A program made the position numbers and the translations under genes. This document shows positions 53,235-61,436 of a stretch of DNA of 64,000 nt, piece by piece (the first letter of the stretch is position 1; the number at the start of each line of letters is the position of its first letter). The stretch is from UBA7803 sp040219135. Its GTDB lineage: Bacteria; Pseudomonadota; Gammaproteobacteria; Pseudomonadales; Azotimanducaceae. The notes beneath the pieces are model-generated. The model searched no databases. It was not told the DNA's origin and worked only from the letters and a program-made list of their open reading frames with translations. Location: contig JAVJTA010000015.1 of assembly GCA_040219135.1 (NCBI GenBank), positions 411,928 to 475,927 on the forward strand, given 5' to 3'.

Positions 53235-54931
53235 CGTCACCCCGCCTGGATACTCCTGCGGCTTGCTCGCGGCTTCCAAACCGGCTCGTCGCGCTGGGGG
53301 TGCTCTGCGTCGCCCTGACGGGCTGCGGCGATTCGTCGAACGACGACGGTGGCATGGTCCCTGAGCCGGAGCCGCCGCCGGAGAACACGCCGTCCTCGAT
53401 CGAACTGCTCGACGCTCAGCCGGCGGACGGAGTGACCCAGGCCGATCCCGGTATCGCCGACGTCACCCTCTCGCACTTCGGCTATACCGACTTCGCCATC
53501 GACGTGAGCGGCGACTGCGCCGACGGCTCGACGCTGGTGCGCTCGACGGAGGACCTCAGTGTAGACTTTGACGCGCTGTTCGAGCACAGCCAGGTGTGCG
53601 ATGGGCTGGCCGACAACGGGTCCTATCAGTCGCTGGTGCGCGCGACGCGGGACGATGGCGACACCTTCGAAGTGCGCCTGGTGTTCGCCACGGCCATTGC
53701 GTCGGCACCGGCACTGCAGGTGCAGGACAGCGTGACCACGCCCCGCGAATCTGTGGCGGACCTGATTCAGACGTTCCTGGACGAATCCCTCATCGACGAC
53801 CTGAACGTGCCTGATTCCGTGGCCGCAGTGGTGCAATCCTTGGTACAAGCCGTTGCCGAGTCGGCCTACGGCGAGCTGCTCGACGCCGACCCGCTGTTCG
53901 GCGTGACCGCGCAACGGGTCACCTATGCGTCCCGGCGCCCGGACGGCAGCGCCTCGAGCCAGTTGACCGGCCTGGTGGCGTACCCCGATACCACGGCCGC
54001 CGACTTCCAGCCCAGGGACTCGCTCATCGTGTTGAGCCATTCGACCGGAGTGACGCCGAGCGATCTGGACGTCACCGATGCCTGGTACCTCGTGGCGACC
54101 CTCTTCGCTTCCCGCGGCTACCTGGTGATCGCGCCCGACAACTGGGGACGTGGCGGTACCAGCGGCGAGCCGGAGACGTTTCTGATGGCCCGGCAGACGG
54201 CTGCCACCTCGCTGGATCTGGTGCGTGCAGTACTGGGCGACCCCGCCTACGACGCCGCACGCGGCCCGGCGGTCCCCAGCGCCACGATCGTGGGCTATTC
54301 CCAGGGCGGCCATACGGCCGTGGCGCTGTGGCAGGCCATGGCCGCCCAAGCGCCCGACATCGCCGTTTCTGGGGTCTATGCCGGGGCGGGCCCGTACAAC
54401 CTGTACGCCACGGCCCGGGGCGTAGTAGAGCATGCGAACGGCAGCTGCAACGACGGCGTGTACTGCCGCTACGTCACCGACGAAACCACGGTGCCATTCC
54501 TGGCGGAGCGGGTGCTGCCCGGCTACATTGCCTACGCCGCCGACGGCCTGGTGCTCGACAACGTTCTGGACGGTGAGATGCTGAACGAGGGCTTCGTTGC
54601 CGGCTTCCTGCGGAACGAGCCGGCCTTCGACGACCTGAAAGGCCTGCTGCAGCAGAGCAGCTTCACCAACGTTGCCGCCGGCCTCGACCTGCTGACCGGC
54701 GCGGGAACGCGCTTTTCGCTCTTTCACTCGGCGTTCGACCGCCTGGTCCCCGTCGCCAACACCGAGGAGCTGGTGCCGGTCATCGAGCCGTACTTCGAGG
54801 TGGATTTCCGCACCGACGCGTGCAACTCCGACGCCTACGCGGCCATATTCAATGCCACGGACTACGTTGGCATTTCTCACGCCCTCTGCGGGCTCGAGAT
54901 GCTGAACGACGTGTTCGGGGAGCTGCGTTGA
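53231..54931 (+). CDS. Lipoprotein alpha/beta hydrolase (secretory lipase-like)
   Basis: A 566-residue protein. Lipobox LCVALTGCGDS, an N-terminal beta domain to about residue 190, then an alpha/beta-hydrolase domain with LIVLSHSTGV, nucleophile elbow GYSQGGHT, acidic NTEELVPVIEP region and a terminal His (YVGISHALCG). It resembles secreted lipases and prolyl-peptidase-like hydrolases. GTG 53231 is chosen because it overlaps the previous stop by four bases and gives a proper lipoprotein leader. Confidence 0.78.
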   Translation: MTSPRLDTPAACSRLPNRLVALGVLCVALTGCGDSSNDDGGMVPEPEPPPENTPSSIELLDAQPADGVTQADPGIADVTLSHFGYTDFAIDVSGDCADGSTLVRSTEDLSVDFDALFEHSQVCDGLADNGSYQSLVRATRDDGDTFEVRLVFATAIASAPALQVQDSVTTPRESVADLIQTFLDESLIDDLNVPDSVAAVVQSLVQAVAESAYGELLDADPLFGVTAQRVTYASRRPDGSASSQLTGLVAYPDTTAADFQPRDSLIVLSHSTGVTPSDLDVTDAWYLVATLFASRGYLVIAPDNWGRGGTSGEPETFLMARQTAATSLDLVRAVLGDPAYDAARGPAVPSATIVGYSQGGHTAVALWQAMAAQAPDIAVSGVYAGAGPYNLYATARGVVEHANGSCNDGVYCRYVTDETTVPFLAERVLPGYIAYAADGLVLDNVLDGEMLNEGFVAGFLRNEPAFDDLKGLLQQSSFTNVAAGLDLLTGAGTRFSLFHSAFDRLVPVANTEELVPVIEPYFEVDFRTDACNSDAYAAIFNATDYVGISHALCGLEMLNDVFGELR

Positions 54932-55064
54932 TCATCCTCACGGATCCGGGGACGTAGACGTTGCGCCCCGTTAGCCAGCCACGGAACTCGGTGATGTTGG
55001 GGGGTCGTTGCAGCCTCGTGATTGGGCCGTGTCGTGGGTCAACAGCCGATGCCGGGAAGACTCT

Positions 55065-55340
55065 TCATCGGTCGACGCGAATCGTGGCCGACTCCTGCTG
55101 CCTTCGAAGAAGACTGGAGAATCCCGATTGACACACCACGTCGTCCAGCGCATCTCCCAGAAACTCCACGGTGACTTGCGTGCTCCGCTGATTGACCCAT
55201 CGGATCTCGTCCCCGGGTTGAACCCAGAGGTCCGCCGGCGTCATGCGCTCCTCGAACTTCACGTCATGGATTGTCCCGGTTCTGGATGCTTCCGCGATCC
55301 CGCTGGTGCCCGCGATCGCCGCGCAGCCAACCGTGGCCAT
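55065..55340 (-). pseudogene. Truncated exported cupredoxin (plastocyanin-like)
   Basis: Starting at the ATG at 55340, a leader (MATVGCAAIAGTSGIAEA) is followed by IHDVKFEERMTPADLWVQPG and DEIRWVNQRSTQVTVEFLGD, then VCQSGFSSLLRRQQESATIR, the pattern of small periplasmic cupredoxin-like proteins. A TGA then ends the frame before the last beta strands that normally carry the remaining copper ligands. It may still make a truncated protein but is most likely a decaying gene. An upstream leader-like frame (55491-55340) shows more decay. Confidence 0.5.
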
Positions 55341-55714
55341 CAGCGTCACGCTGCAGCCATTGTCGTAGCGCCGGGGGGCTGGCGTTCTCCGGCACGCCGC
55401 CACCATCCTGAGCGAGGGCATAGGTGGAGCTGCCGCCCAGCAACGGGATCAGTAGCAAGGTACTCGGCCGCTCGTCGCGTCTCATCGGCACGCTGTCCCG
55501 CTTAGGGCCTCACCAGGCGTCGGGAGCGAGCGGGCGGATCGGGTGAAATTCCTCCTTGGTACGAATGCTTGCCACTCCTCGTGACTGACGGTACAAATGA
55601 GCATGGTGATCGAAGCGCAGTAACCGGCGCTGGATGGGTTGGCTGCAGCGCTTGCCATGAGGAGGCCACATCGATTCAACCGTCCGACAGACAGACGTGC
55701 CACGGAAGGCGGAC
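55341..55714. other. Decayed region upstream of the acyl-ACP desaturase
   Basis: About 370 bases without an intact gene. The minus strand encodes a hydrophobic leader (RDERPSTLLLIPLLGGSSTY at about 55486-55430) that then loses frame, and a gene-like tail (RRLLRFDHHAHLYRQ) ending near 55510. Neither can be assigned. The region continues the run of broken genes that extends to about 60 kb. Confidence 0.4.
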
Positions 55715-56650
55715 ATGGCCGCCTCGCTCGAGCCGCTGGTGGAGCGAAACATGGCGCGCCACGTTCGGGAGCGCCACCTGTGGATGCCGAGTGATCTGCT
55801 GCCGCTGCCCGGCCAGGGAACCGAAGAACAGGAGCGCGACCTCCGCGAGCTGCCAGACCGGGCGCGAGGCATCCCGGACGCGGTGCGGGTGTCGCTGGCG
55901 CTCAATCTGCTGACCGAAGAAGGCCTGCCGCATTTCCATCGTCTGCTCGCCGTGCACATGGGCAGTGGCAATGCCTGGTCGCGCTGGAACTACCTCTGGA
56001 CCGCGGAGGAGGACCGCCACGGCTGCGTGCTGCGCGACTATGCCCGTGAAGCCCGGCTGTTCGACATGGCGGCGTTCGAGGGCCTGCAGTATCGGTTTCT
56101 GGAGGCCGGTTTCGACCCCGACTGGGGAGACGATCCGTATCTGCTGCTGGCGTACACCAGTCTGCAGGAACGCGCCACCCAGGCCGCACATGCCAACACG
56201 GGCCGGCTGGTCTCGAAGCACGAGCCGCTGCTGCAGCGGATTCTCGGCTACGTGGCCGGCGACGAATCCCGCCACTTCCGGTTCTACCGCGATGCCTTCA
56301 AGGCGTTGCTCGAGGTGGACACCAGCCGGGCGATGGTGTCGGCGCTACGGATCATGCCGCGGCTGGCCATGCCTGGCAGCACCATCGAAGGCTACGCGGA
56401 GATGGCCGACGTGGTGCGCCGGGCCGGCATCTATGGACCCAGGGACTACCGCAAGGTGGTGTCGCAATGCCTGGAGTTCTGGGGCATTGCCGGGCTGCAG
56501 CCCGGGGACGCTGCGGGCCGTGAAGCCCAGGAGCGGCTCATGGAGGTGCCAGGGCGCCTCGACAAGCTGGCCGAGCTCTTGGAGCGTCGAACGAGAAGCA
56601 AGACGTTTTCATTCGACTTCGTCTACCGACGCGCCATCTCCTTCGACTGA
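55715..56650 (+). CDS. Acyl-ACP desaturase (DesA1/stearoyl-ACP type)
   Basis: A 311-residue soluble diiron desaturase. Iron-ligand motifs are present in order: LLTEEGLPHFHR, WTAEEDRHGCVL and GDESRHFRFYRD, the E...EExxH...DExRH pattern of FA_desaturase_2. It introduces a cis double bond into acyl-ACP in the cytoplasm. Common in mycobacteria and plants, rarer in proteobacteria. The ATG at 55715 has AAGGCGG upstream; a GTG at 55697 would add six residues. Confidence 0.9.
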   Translation: MAASLEPLVERNMARHVRERHLWMPSDLLPLPGQGTEEQERDLRELPDRARGIPDAVRVSLALNLLTEEGLPHFHRLLAVHMGSGNAWSRWNYLWTAEEDRHGCVLRDYAREARLFDMAAFEGLQYRFLEAGFDPDWGDDPYLLLAYTSLQERATQAAHANTGRLVSKHEPLLQRILGYVAGDESRHFRFYRDAFKALLEVDTSRAMVSALRIMPRLAMPGSTIEGYAEMADVVRRAGIYGPRDYRKVVSQCLEFWGIAGLQPGDAAGREAQERLMEVPGRLDKLAELLERRTRSKTFSFDFVYRRAISFD

Positions 56651-57035
56651 ACGGAATAGGCTGGGGTTTCATTGTCGCTGGCAGTCGCCTAGAACGGCAG
56701 CGCGTGCAGCGGGGAAACCTGCGCCTGGAGGAGTCGCCTGCGCAGACCGGCCTCGTCCGCCTGGTAGGTGAGCGTCGTGAGGTGTTGTGGCTCAGCCGGG
56801 CCGAATCCCGTCACACGACGCTCGATTGACGAACTTCTGGACGCAGCGCTCGACCAGACGTTTCCTGCAAGTGACCCCGTATCGATCACGCCCTTGTCGC
56901 GCCGTCGTCGGTTCAATCGGGACCGGGTGCGGGAATGAAGGTCAGGATCTACCGTTACGGCCCGGCGCTTGGTCCCCACGATTCGGGGCGGTGGATGCCA
57001 TGGGCGCGATAGCTCCTCCTTGAAGGCTACGTGCG
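56651..57035. other. Intergenic region with unassigned gene tail
   Basis: About 385 bases without an intact gene. The minus strand between 56689 and 56800 has a gene-like tail (QHLTTLTYQADEAGLRRRLL) ending in HALPF, but no start or domain can be recognised. The region introduces the fragment series of PtsP and transglutaminase that follows. Confidence 0.4.
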
Positions 57036-57170
57036 ATGCTCGCTGATTGGCGGGAAATCATACGCGAGGTCAGCATCGCGTCGAACCTCGACGAAGCGCT
57101 TGCGACCCTGGTTCGGCGTATCAAGGATTCGCTCGCAGTCGATGCCTTCGCCGTCTACCTGTCAGATGTC
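57036..57170 (+). pseudogene. N-terminal GAF fragment of PtsP
   Basis: 45 codons starting at ATG 57036 read MLADWREIIREVSIASNLDE and ALATLVRRIKDSLAVDAFAV, ending in YLSD. This is the start of PtsP (enzyme I-Ntr) GAF domains, MLxxLRxIVxxVxxAxxLxxAL...V. The family similarity stops abruptly near 57170 and no phosphotransferase domain follows. Unrelated sequence and then a transglutaminase fragment come next, so this is a displaced fragment. Confidence 0.7.
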
Positions 57171-57300
57171 ATCCGATGCTTTGAGGACATACCCGCCGGT
57201 TTCGAAAGTCACGATCGGCAGCACATTTGCTCGGTTTGCGCTGTGCCATTCGACCCACGGTACGCACGGCTCGTGCTGGGCCTGGTATTGGCCGATCGTG

Positions 57301-57588
57301 ACGCACGAGCAACTCGTCATCAATCCGGCGGGTTCGCCTGATACCTACCTAGATCCGTTGTCGGGGAATCGGTGCATTCGTCTGCACGCGTTGCCCGGAA
57401 ATCTTGAACTGACCTATTCGGCAACGGTCGATCTCGACCACTACCGGGCCGCTCCGCAGACGCTGGCGGAGGTGCCGGTCAGAAACCTGCCGCCAGCAGT
57501 CATTCACTTCCTGTACCGGAGCCGTTACTGCGAATCCGATCGACCTTCGCAACGATCTTCGGCGCATTCAGATCCCACGCCCCGGTGA
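57301..57588 (+). pseudogene. Transglutaminase-family N-terminal fragment
   Basis: In a different frame from the PtsP piece, THEQLVINPAGSPDTYLDPL and SGNRCIRLHALPGNLELTYS continue to VIHFLYRSRYCESDR. This matches the N-terminal beta domain of bacterial transglutaminase-like proteins, with the terminal SRYCESD. The catalytic Cys-His-Asp domain is missing and no start codon precedes it, so it is a remnant. Confidence 0.65.
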
Positions 57589-57702
57589 GTCGGGCCGTTG
57601 CCGTGGAGGTTCCTGGCCAGCGGCTCGAGCTTCCCTGGCAAACGCCGGACGCGTTATCCACCGACATGGGGCCGTCGTTGCGAATGGCTTGAAGTGCCTG
57701 AT

Positions 57703-58392
57703 TCAGGGTCGCCCCAGGCTCTGGTGGGCCTCAGTTCGTTCGCTCGACCGGCGGCGCAACGTGGTGAGGCACAAGGCGGCCAGCAAAGCCAGGACTCCCC
57801 CTGCAGCCAACCAGGGTTGCACGCTGGCCGTGGCCGGGAGCATGGCAGGCTCAGGCTCGAGGGCTGCGAACGAGGCTGCTCTCGGTTTCGGCGCGCTGGA
57901 CGAGGATTCGGCTGGTGCTGCTACGGAAACCAGAGAGGCCTCGGCCGGTTGCATCGCGAACCCATACTGATTCTCGGGCACGTACAGATTGATGGAATCG
58001 CTTTGACGCAATCGCGCGAACGGCACCGACCGGCCATCCAGATAGGCCACCTGGCCGGGGGCGGTTTTGAGAACTACCCGCTCTAGCGGCTGCCCGGATC
58101 TGCTCATGACCTCGAACTCCACGAGACCATCCGATCGATTGCGGACGAACGACGTCTCGAATCGAGCCCACTTCCTGCCGTCATTGACGATGACCTCGCG
58201 GCAGCCCTGCACCAGCCTCGGGTGCTGCTCCAGCATCGTCTCGTTCCATTTTACTTCAGCGCACGTCACCGGCTGAGTTCTCTCGCCGGGAAAGGTTGGC
58301 CTTTCCTCAGCGAACGCGCCATTCGCGCTCAAAGCAGCGGCCATCAGCGCCGCTCCGAGAACTGCCGTCCACGGTGTATTGCCATTCGCCAT
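57703..58392 (-). CDS. Exported protein with LPATA sorting signal, probable sortase substrate
   Basis: A 229-residue secreted protein. Signal peptide (VLGAALMAAALSANGAFAEE), a folded region with two Cys (VTCAEVKWNET, LVQGCREVIV), a low-complexity Ala/Pro-Ser linker, then a C-terminal sorting signal: LPATA at 185-189, a membrane helix (WLAAGGVLALLAALCLTT) and RRR. This is the LPxTA pattern of Gram-negative sortase substrates. It overlaps the sortase gene by one base, so enzyme and substrate are coupled. Confidence 0.75.
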   Translation of the reverse strand: MANGNTPWTAVLGAALMAAALSANGAFAEERPTFPGERTQPVTCAEVKWNETMLEQHPRLVQGCREVIVNDGRKWARFETSFVRNRSDGLVEFEVMSRSGQPLERVVLKTAPGQVAYLDGRSVPFARLRQSDSINLYVPENQYGFAMQPAEASLVSVAAPAESSSSAPKPRAASFAALEPEPAMLPATASVQPWLAAGGVLALLAALCLTTLRRRSSERTEAHQSLGRP

Positions 58393-59021
58393 CAATGAAT
58401 CCTCTGAATTTGAGTCTCAGGTAGTTCCACCGCCAATGCCCGAACGATGAAACGTTGCGGAGCGCTGCCGATAAAGCGGAACGGGTAACAGGTGATGAGT
58501 GTCAGCACGTTGCTGCCGTCGTCGGCCAGCACGTACGTATCCGTGGGCTCAACGACGGACAGGTCCGACACTCGATACAAGCGCCGACTCGTAGGCGTGT
58601 CCAGTTCGATCGGATCACCTACGGCTATGTGCTCGAGGGAGCGGAAAAACGAATCACGATGGGCGGCGATTGCCACGTTGCCGTCATCGCCCGGCATTCC
58701 GGTACCTTCGACCAAGCCAGCGCCCGCGCTGAGCACGCTGGCCGCGGTGCCATAGCGAACCGGCACCTCGATGCCGGTGCTCGGTATCCTGACAGTGCCG
58801 AGCAGAGCGCCGATGGACGGTACTCCGCCCGGCGTTGCTGGCGCAGGCTCCAAACCAACCGCCGCGGCCGCGGGCCGAGCAGCGGCATCGACCGACAGCC
58901 GCGCGTGCTCGACAGCCGTGATGCCATGTGCACGCCATAGCTCGCCCCGAGCCTGCAGCCCGGCGTACGTCAGCATCGCGAGGCAGCCGCATACCCACAA
59001 TAGCGATTCGAGTATCTTCAC
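58392..59021 (-). CDS. Sortase (Gram-negative class D-like)
   Basis: A 209-residue membrane-anchored transpeptidase. N-terminal helix (LLWVCGCLAMLTYAGL), then the sortase barrel: RIPSTGIEVPVRYGTAASVL, GNVAIAAHRDSFFRSLEHIA with catalytic His121, and LTLITCYPFRFIGSAPQRF with Cys178 and Arg190. All three catalytic residues are in place. The GTG start at 59021 overlaps the stop of an HflC fragment (GTGA). It probably anchors the LPATA protein downstream to an envelope component. Confidence 0.85.
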   Translation of the reverse strand: MKILESLLWVCGCLAMLTYAGLQARGELWRAHGITAVEHARLSVDAAARPAAAAVGLEPAPATPGGVPSIGALLGTVRIPSTGIEVPVRYGTAASVLSAGAGLVEGTGMPGDDGNVAIAAHRDSFFRSLEHIAVGDPIELDTPTSRRLYRVSDLSVVEPTDTYVLADDGSNVLTLITCYPFRFIGSAPQRFIVRALAVELPETQIQRIH

Positions 59022-59164
59022 GGGGCCAGCGTGCCGCGCCGATAGGCGCGCGTCCGTTCGCTGGCGAACACTTGGGCTGGCTGCTCGCGCACCGATTCGA
59101 TGTAGTTGACCCGCTTGATGCGCACGTCGTTCAGGGCGATGCCGAGCTTGTTGGTGACCGGGTT
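59018..59164 (-). pseudogene. HflC/SPFH-domain fragment
   Basis: 49 codons on the minus strand read VTNKLGIALNDVRIKRVNYI and ESVREQPAQVFASERTRAYR, the LGIxxxDVRIKRINYVESVRExVFxRMxSER segment of HflC and related SPFH proteins. Only this middle segment is present; it follows a stop at 59165 and ends at the sortase start. It is a misplaced piece of a gene, joined to the end of an MFS pseudogene. Confidence 0.6.
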
Positions 59165-59167
59165 CTA

Positions 59168-60047
59168 GATGAGCCCGGTGCGCCATTCCTTGCCCCGGCG
59201 GCAAGACCAATCAGCACGGCGGCAGTGCCCGCGGTGGCGAAACCCGCCGGTTCGATGAGCAACCAGCAGCCGAGCACCGGCAGCGTCATGGTCAGCGCCG
59301 CAACGCCCGGGGCCCAGTAGCGGTCGACCAGCCAGCCGACCGTCAACCGGCCGACCACGATGGATCCGCCGGAGAGACTCTGCACCGTCGCCGCCTGGGC
59401 GGTGCTCATGCCGGCGTCGGTGACCGACAGAGATTGGGCCCGATGCCGGAGGCAGCCATGTAGACCACGAAGATCGACAGCAGCACCACCCAGAACGCCC
59501 GGCTGCCCGCCGCTTCCCTCAACGTCATGCCCACGGCCAGATGGTCGAGCGGCACGGCGGCGGGGCCCGATTGCTCCTGTACCGACCGGAACCCCCACCA
59601 GGCCACGGGCAGACCGATCAGCAGAGGGGCCAGGCCGATGCCGACGTAGGCTGTGCGCCAGCCCCATGTCTCGACCAGATACGTGGTGTACTGGGGCATC
59701 AGCACCCCGCACAACCCGGTCCCGCTGAGCGCCAGACCCAGCGCGAGGCCCCGCTGGCGATCGAAGGCTTCGGTAATGGCCTTGGTCCAGGTGACCGGGA
59801 TGGTGCCCGCGCCGAGAATCGCTGCCTGAACTCGGCCCGGGACCAGCCGAACTCGTTGGTCACCGGCACCACCAGCGCACCGATCGTGTAGTACGGCAGC
59901 ACAATGACGCTGAAGACGATTCCCGTCCCGGCACTGGTCAGCAGTGGCCATTGACGGCGTATCTCGGATGGTCGGCCGGTAACCGTGTCTCCCTGGTGGC
60001 CTCCCTGTGTGCCGGAAGCCGCCTTGTCGGCTCAATCGGGAAGCCAC
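59168..60047 (-). pseudogene. MFS transporter broken by frameshifts
   Basis: The minus strand shows an OFA-type MFS in at least three frames. First PYYTIGALVVPVTNEFGWSR (about 59902), then after a shift near 59830 ILGAGTIPVTWTKAITEAFD through to VWGWRTAYVGIGLAP-like sequence, then after a shift near 59430 STAQAATVQSLSGGSIVVGR and WLLIEPAGFATAGTAAVLIG. The end is lost, replaced by an HflC fragment. The breaks are separate, so these are not simple sequencing errors of one gene. Confidence 0.75.
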
Positions 60048-60113
60048 ACTTAGGATCCCGATCGAAACCTGCCTGTGTCCGCGAAAGCTTGATTCGATGA
60101 TTCCAGAATCATC

Positions 60114-61364
60114 ATGAGTGAACTATGGTCTGGTCTCCTCGATAGAGTGTTTGAGAGTACCTTGGTGATAAGGAACCGATCGAAGCCGTCGACCCAACGG
60201 CTGGCGCGGTGGGTTGCCAGTAGGCCGCCCACCATCGCGCTGATGTGCCTGCTGCTTGCCACATCAGCGGCCGCCGGGCCCGACAGCCTCGCCGGTGAGC
60301 CGGGGTCCGAGCAGGGCTCCGAGTCTGAGCGCCGCCAGTACACGTTCTCGTGGATGTTTTCCGACGACGGCGCTATGCGGCCTCGCGGAGGCAACACCCG
60401 CGGGCCGGCGGTGACCCTGGCGGAGGCGCCGAGTGATGCCTACCTGCGGCTCATGGATCCAGGCATCAGCAAGCTCGAACGCGACCGCCGCGCCATCCTC
60501 GCGATGGCCGGCGCCTATCGGACCAGCTTCGACTTCATCGAGACAGTGGGCTTCACCGACGGCTATGAGCCGCGCCCGCCCTATCAGTCCTGGGGCACCG
60601 AGTATGTCTACGTCGTCGCGGACGAGCCCGAATTCATCAGCCTCCAGCACGTCCTCGTGATGGTCATCGAGCACGACGACGGCAGTCATTCGGAGCCCAT
60701 CGTGGTGAAACACTGGCGACAGGACTGGCGTTACGAGGATACCGATCTGCACGCCTATGCCGGCCATCGCCGCTGGCAGCGCAAGCGGTCCGATGCCGCC
60801 GCGGTAGCCGGAGCCTGGTCCCAGGCGGTGTTCCAGGTGGACGATTCGCCGCGTTACGAAGCGCTCGGGCGCTGGGAACACCGCAGCAACCATTCGACCT
60901 GGACGAGCGATCACACGTGGCGGCCGCTGCCGCGCCGCGAGTTCAGCGTGCGCGACGACTATCACCTGCTCGCCGGCACCAACCGGGTAACCATCACCCC
61001 GCAGGGGTGGATCCACGAGGAAGACAACCTGAAGGTAGTGCTCGACGACGATCGCGGCATCGTGGACGACACCCCGTACCTGGCACGCGAGGCGGGCCTC
61101 AACCGCTACGAGCACATCGTCGGCTACGACTTCTCAGCCGGCGACGCGTACTGGCGCCGAACCGGGCCGTTCTGGGCCGGGGTGCGCGCTGCCTGGGACG
61201 GGTTGCTGACCGCCGAGGACACCGTGACGCTGAAAAAGGCCGTCGACGGGCGGCCGCTGTTCAGCGTCATGTTCGAGCTCGCGGAGCGGTTCGCCGGCGA
61301 CGACTTCGACACTGCCGCGGCCCGCGACGAGATCGACGCCACCCTAGCTGACTTCGTCGAGTAG
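60114..61364 (+). CDS. DUF6607 family exported protein
   Basis: A 416-residue protein. After a basic N-terminus and hydrophobic leader (TIALMCLLLATSAAAG) come conserved DUF6607 blocks: DRRAILAMAGAYRTSFDFIE, FISLQHVLVMVIEHDDG, IVVKHWRQDWRYED, FQVDDSPRYEALGRWEH and RPLPRREFSVRDDYHLLAG. Function of the family is unknown; the many conserved Trp and acidic residues suggest a periplasmic binding or enzymatic role. Convergent with the TIR protein. Confidence 0.8.
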   Translation: MSELWSGLLDRVFESTLVIRNRSKPSTQRLARWVASRPPTIALMCLLLATSAAAGPDSLAGEPGSEQGSESERRQYTFSWMFSDDGAMRPRGGNTRGPAVTLAEAPSDAYLRLMDPGISKLERDRRAILAMAGAYRTSFDFIETVGFTDGYEPRPPYQSWGTEYVYVVADEPEFISLQHVLVMVIEHDDGSHSEPIVVKHWRQDWRYEDTDLHAYAGHRRWQRKRSDAAAVAGAWSQAVFQVDDSPRYEALGRWEHRSNHSTWTSDHTWRPLPRREFSVRDDYHLLAGTNRVTITPQGWIHEEDNLKVVLDDDRGIVDDTPYLAREAGLNRYEHIVGYDFSAGDAYWRRTGPFWAGVRAAWDGLLTAEDTVTLKKAVDGRPLFSVMFELAERFAGDDFDTAAARDEIDATLADFVE

Positions 61365-61436
61365 TCGAAGGAGCGGCCGCCAGCTCGACGGACTATTGGT
61401 CGATCAGGGGACCGCGGATCATGCGGCGTCTGGCGT

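Noticed and set aside
53237..54880. 547-codon minus-strand frame opposite the lipoprotein hydrolase
   Set aside because: No motif and shadow-type composition; the plus-strand gene has a lipobox, GYSQGG and coupled start.
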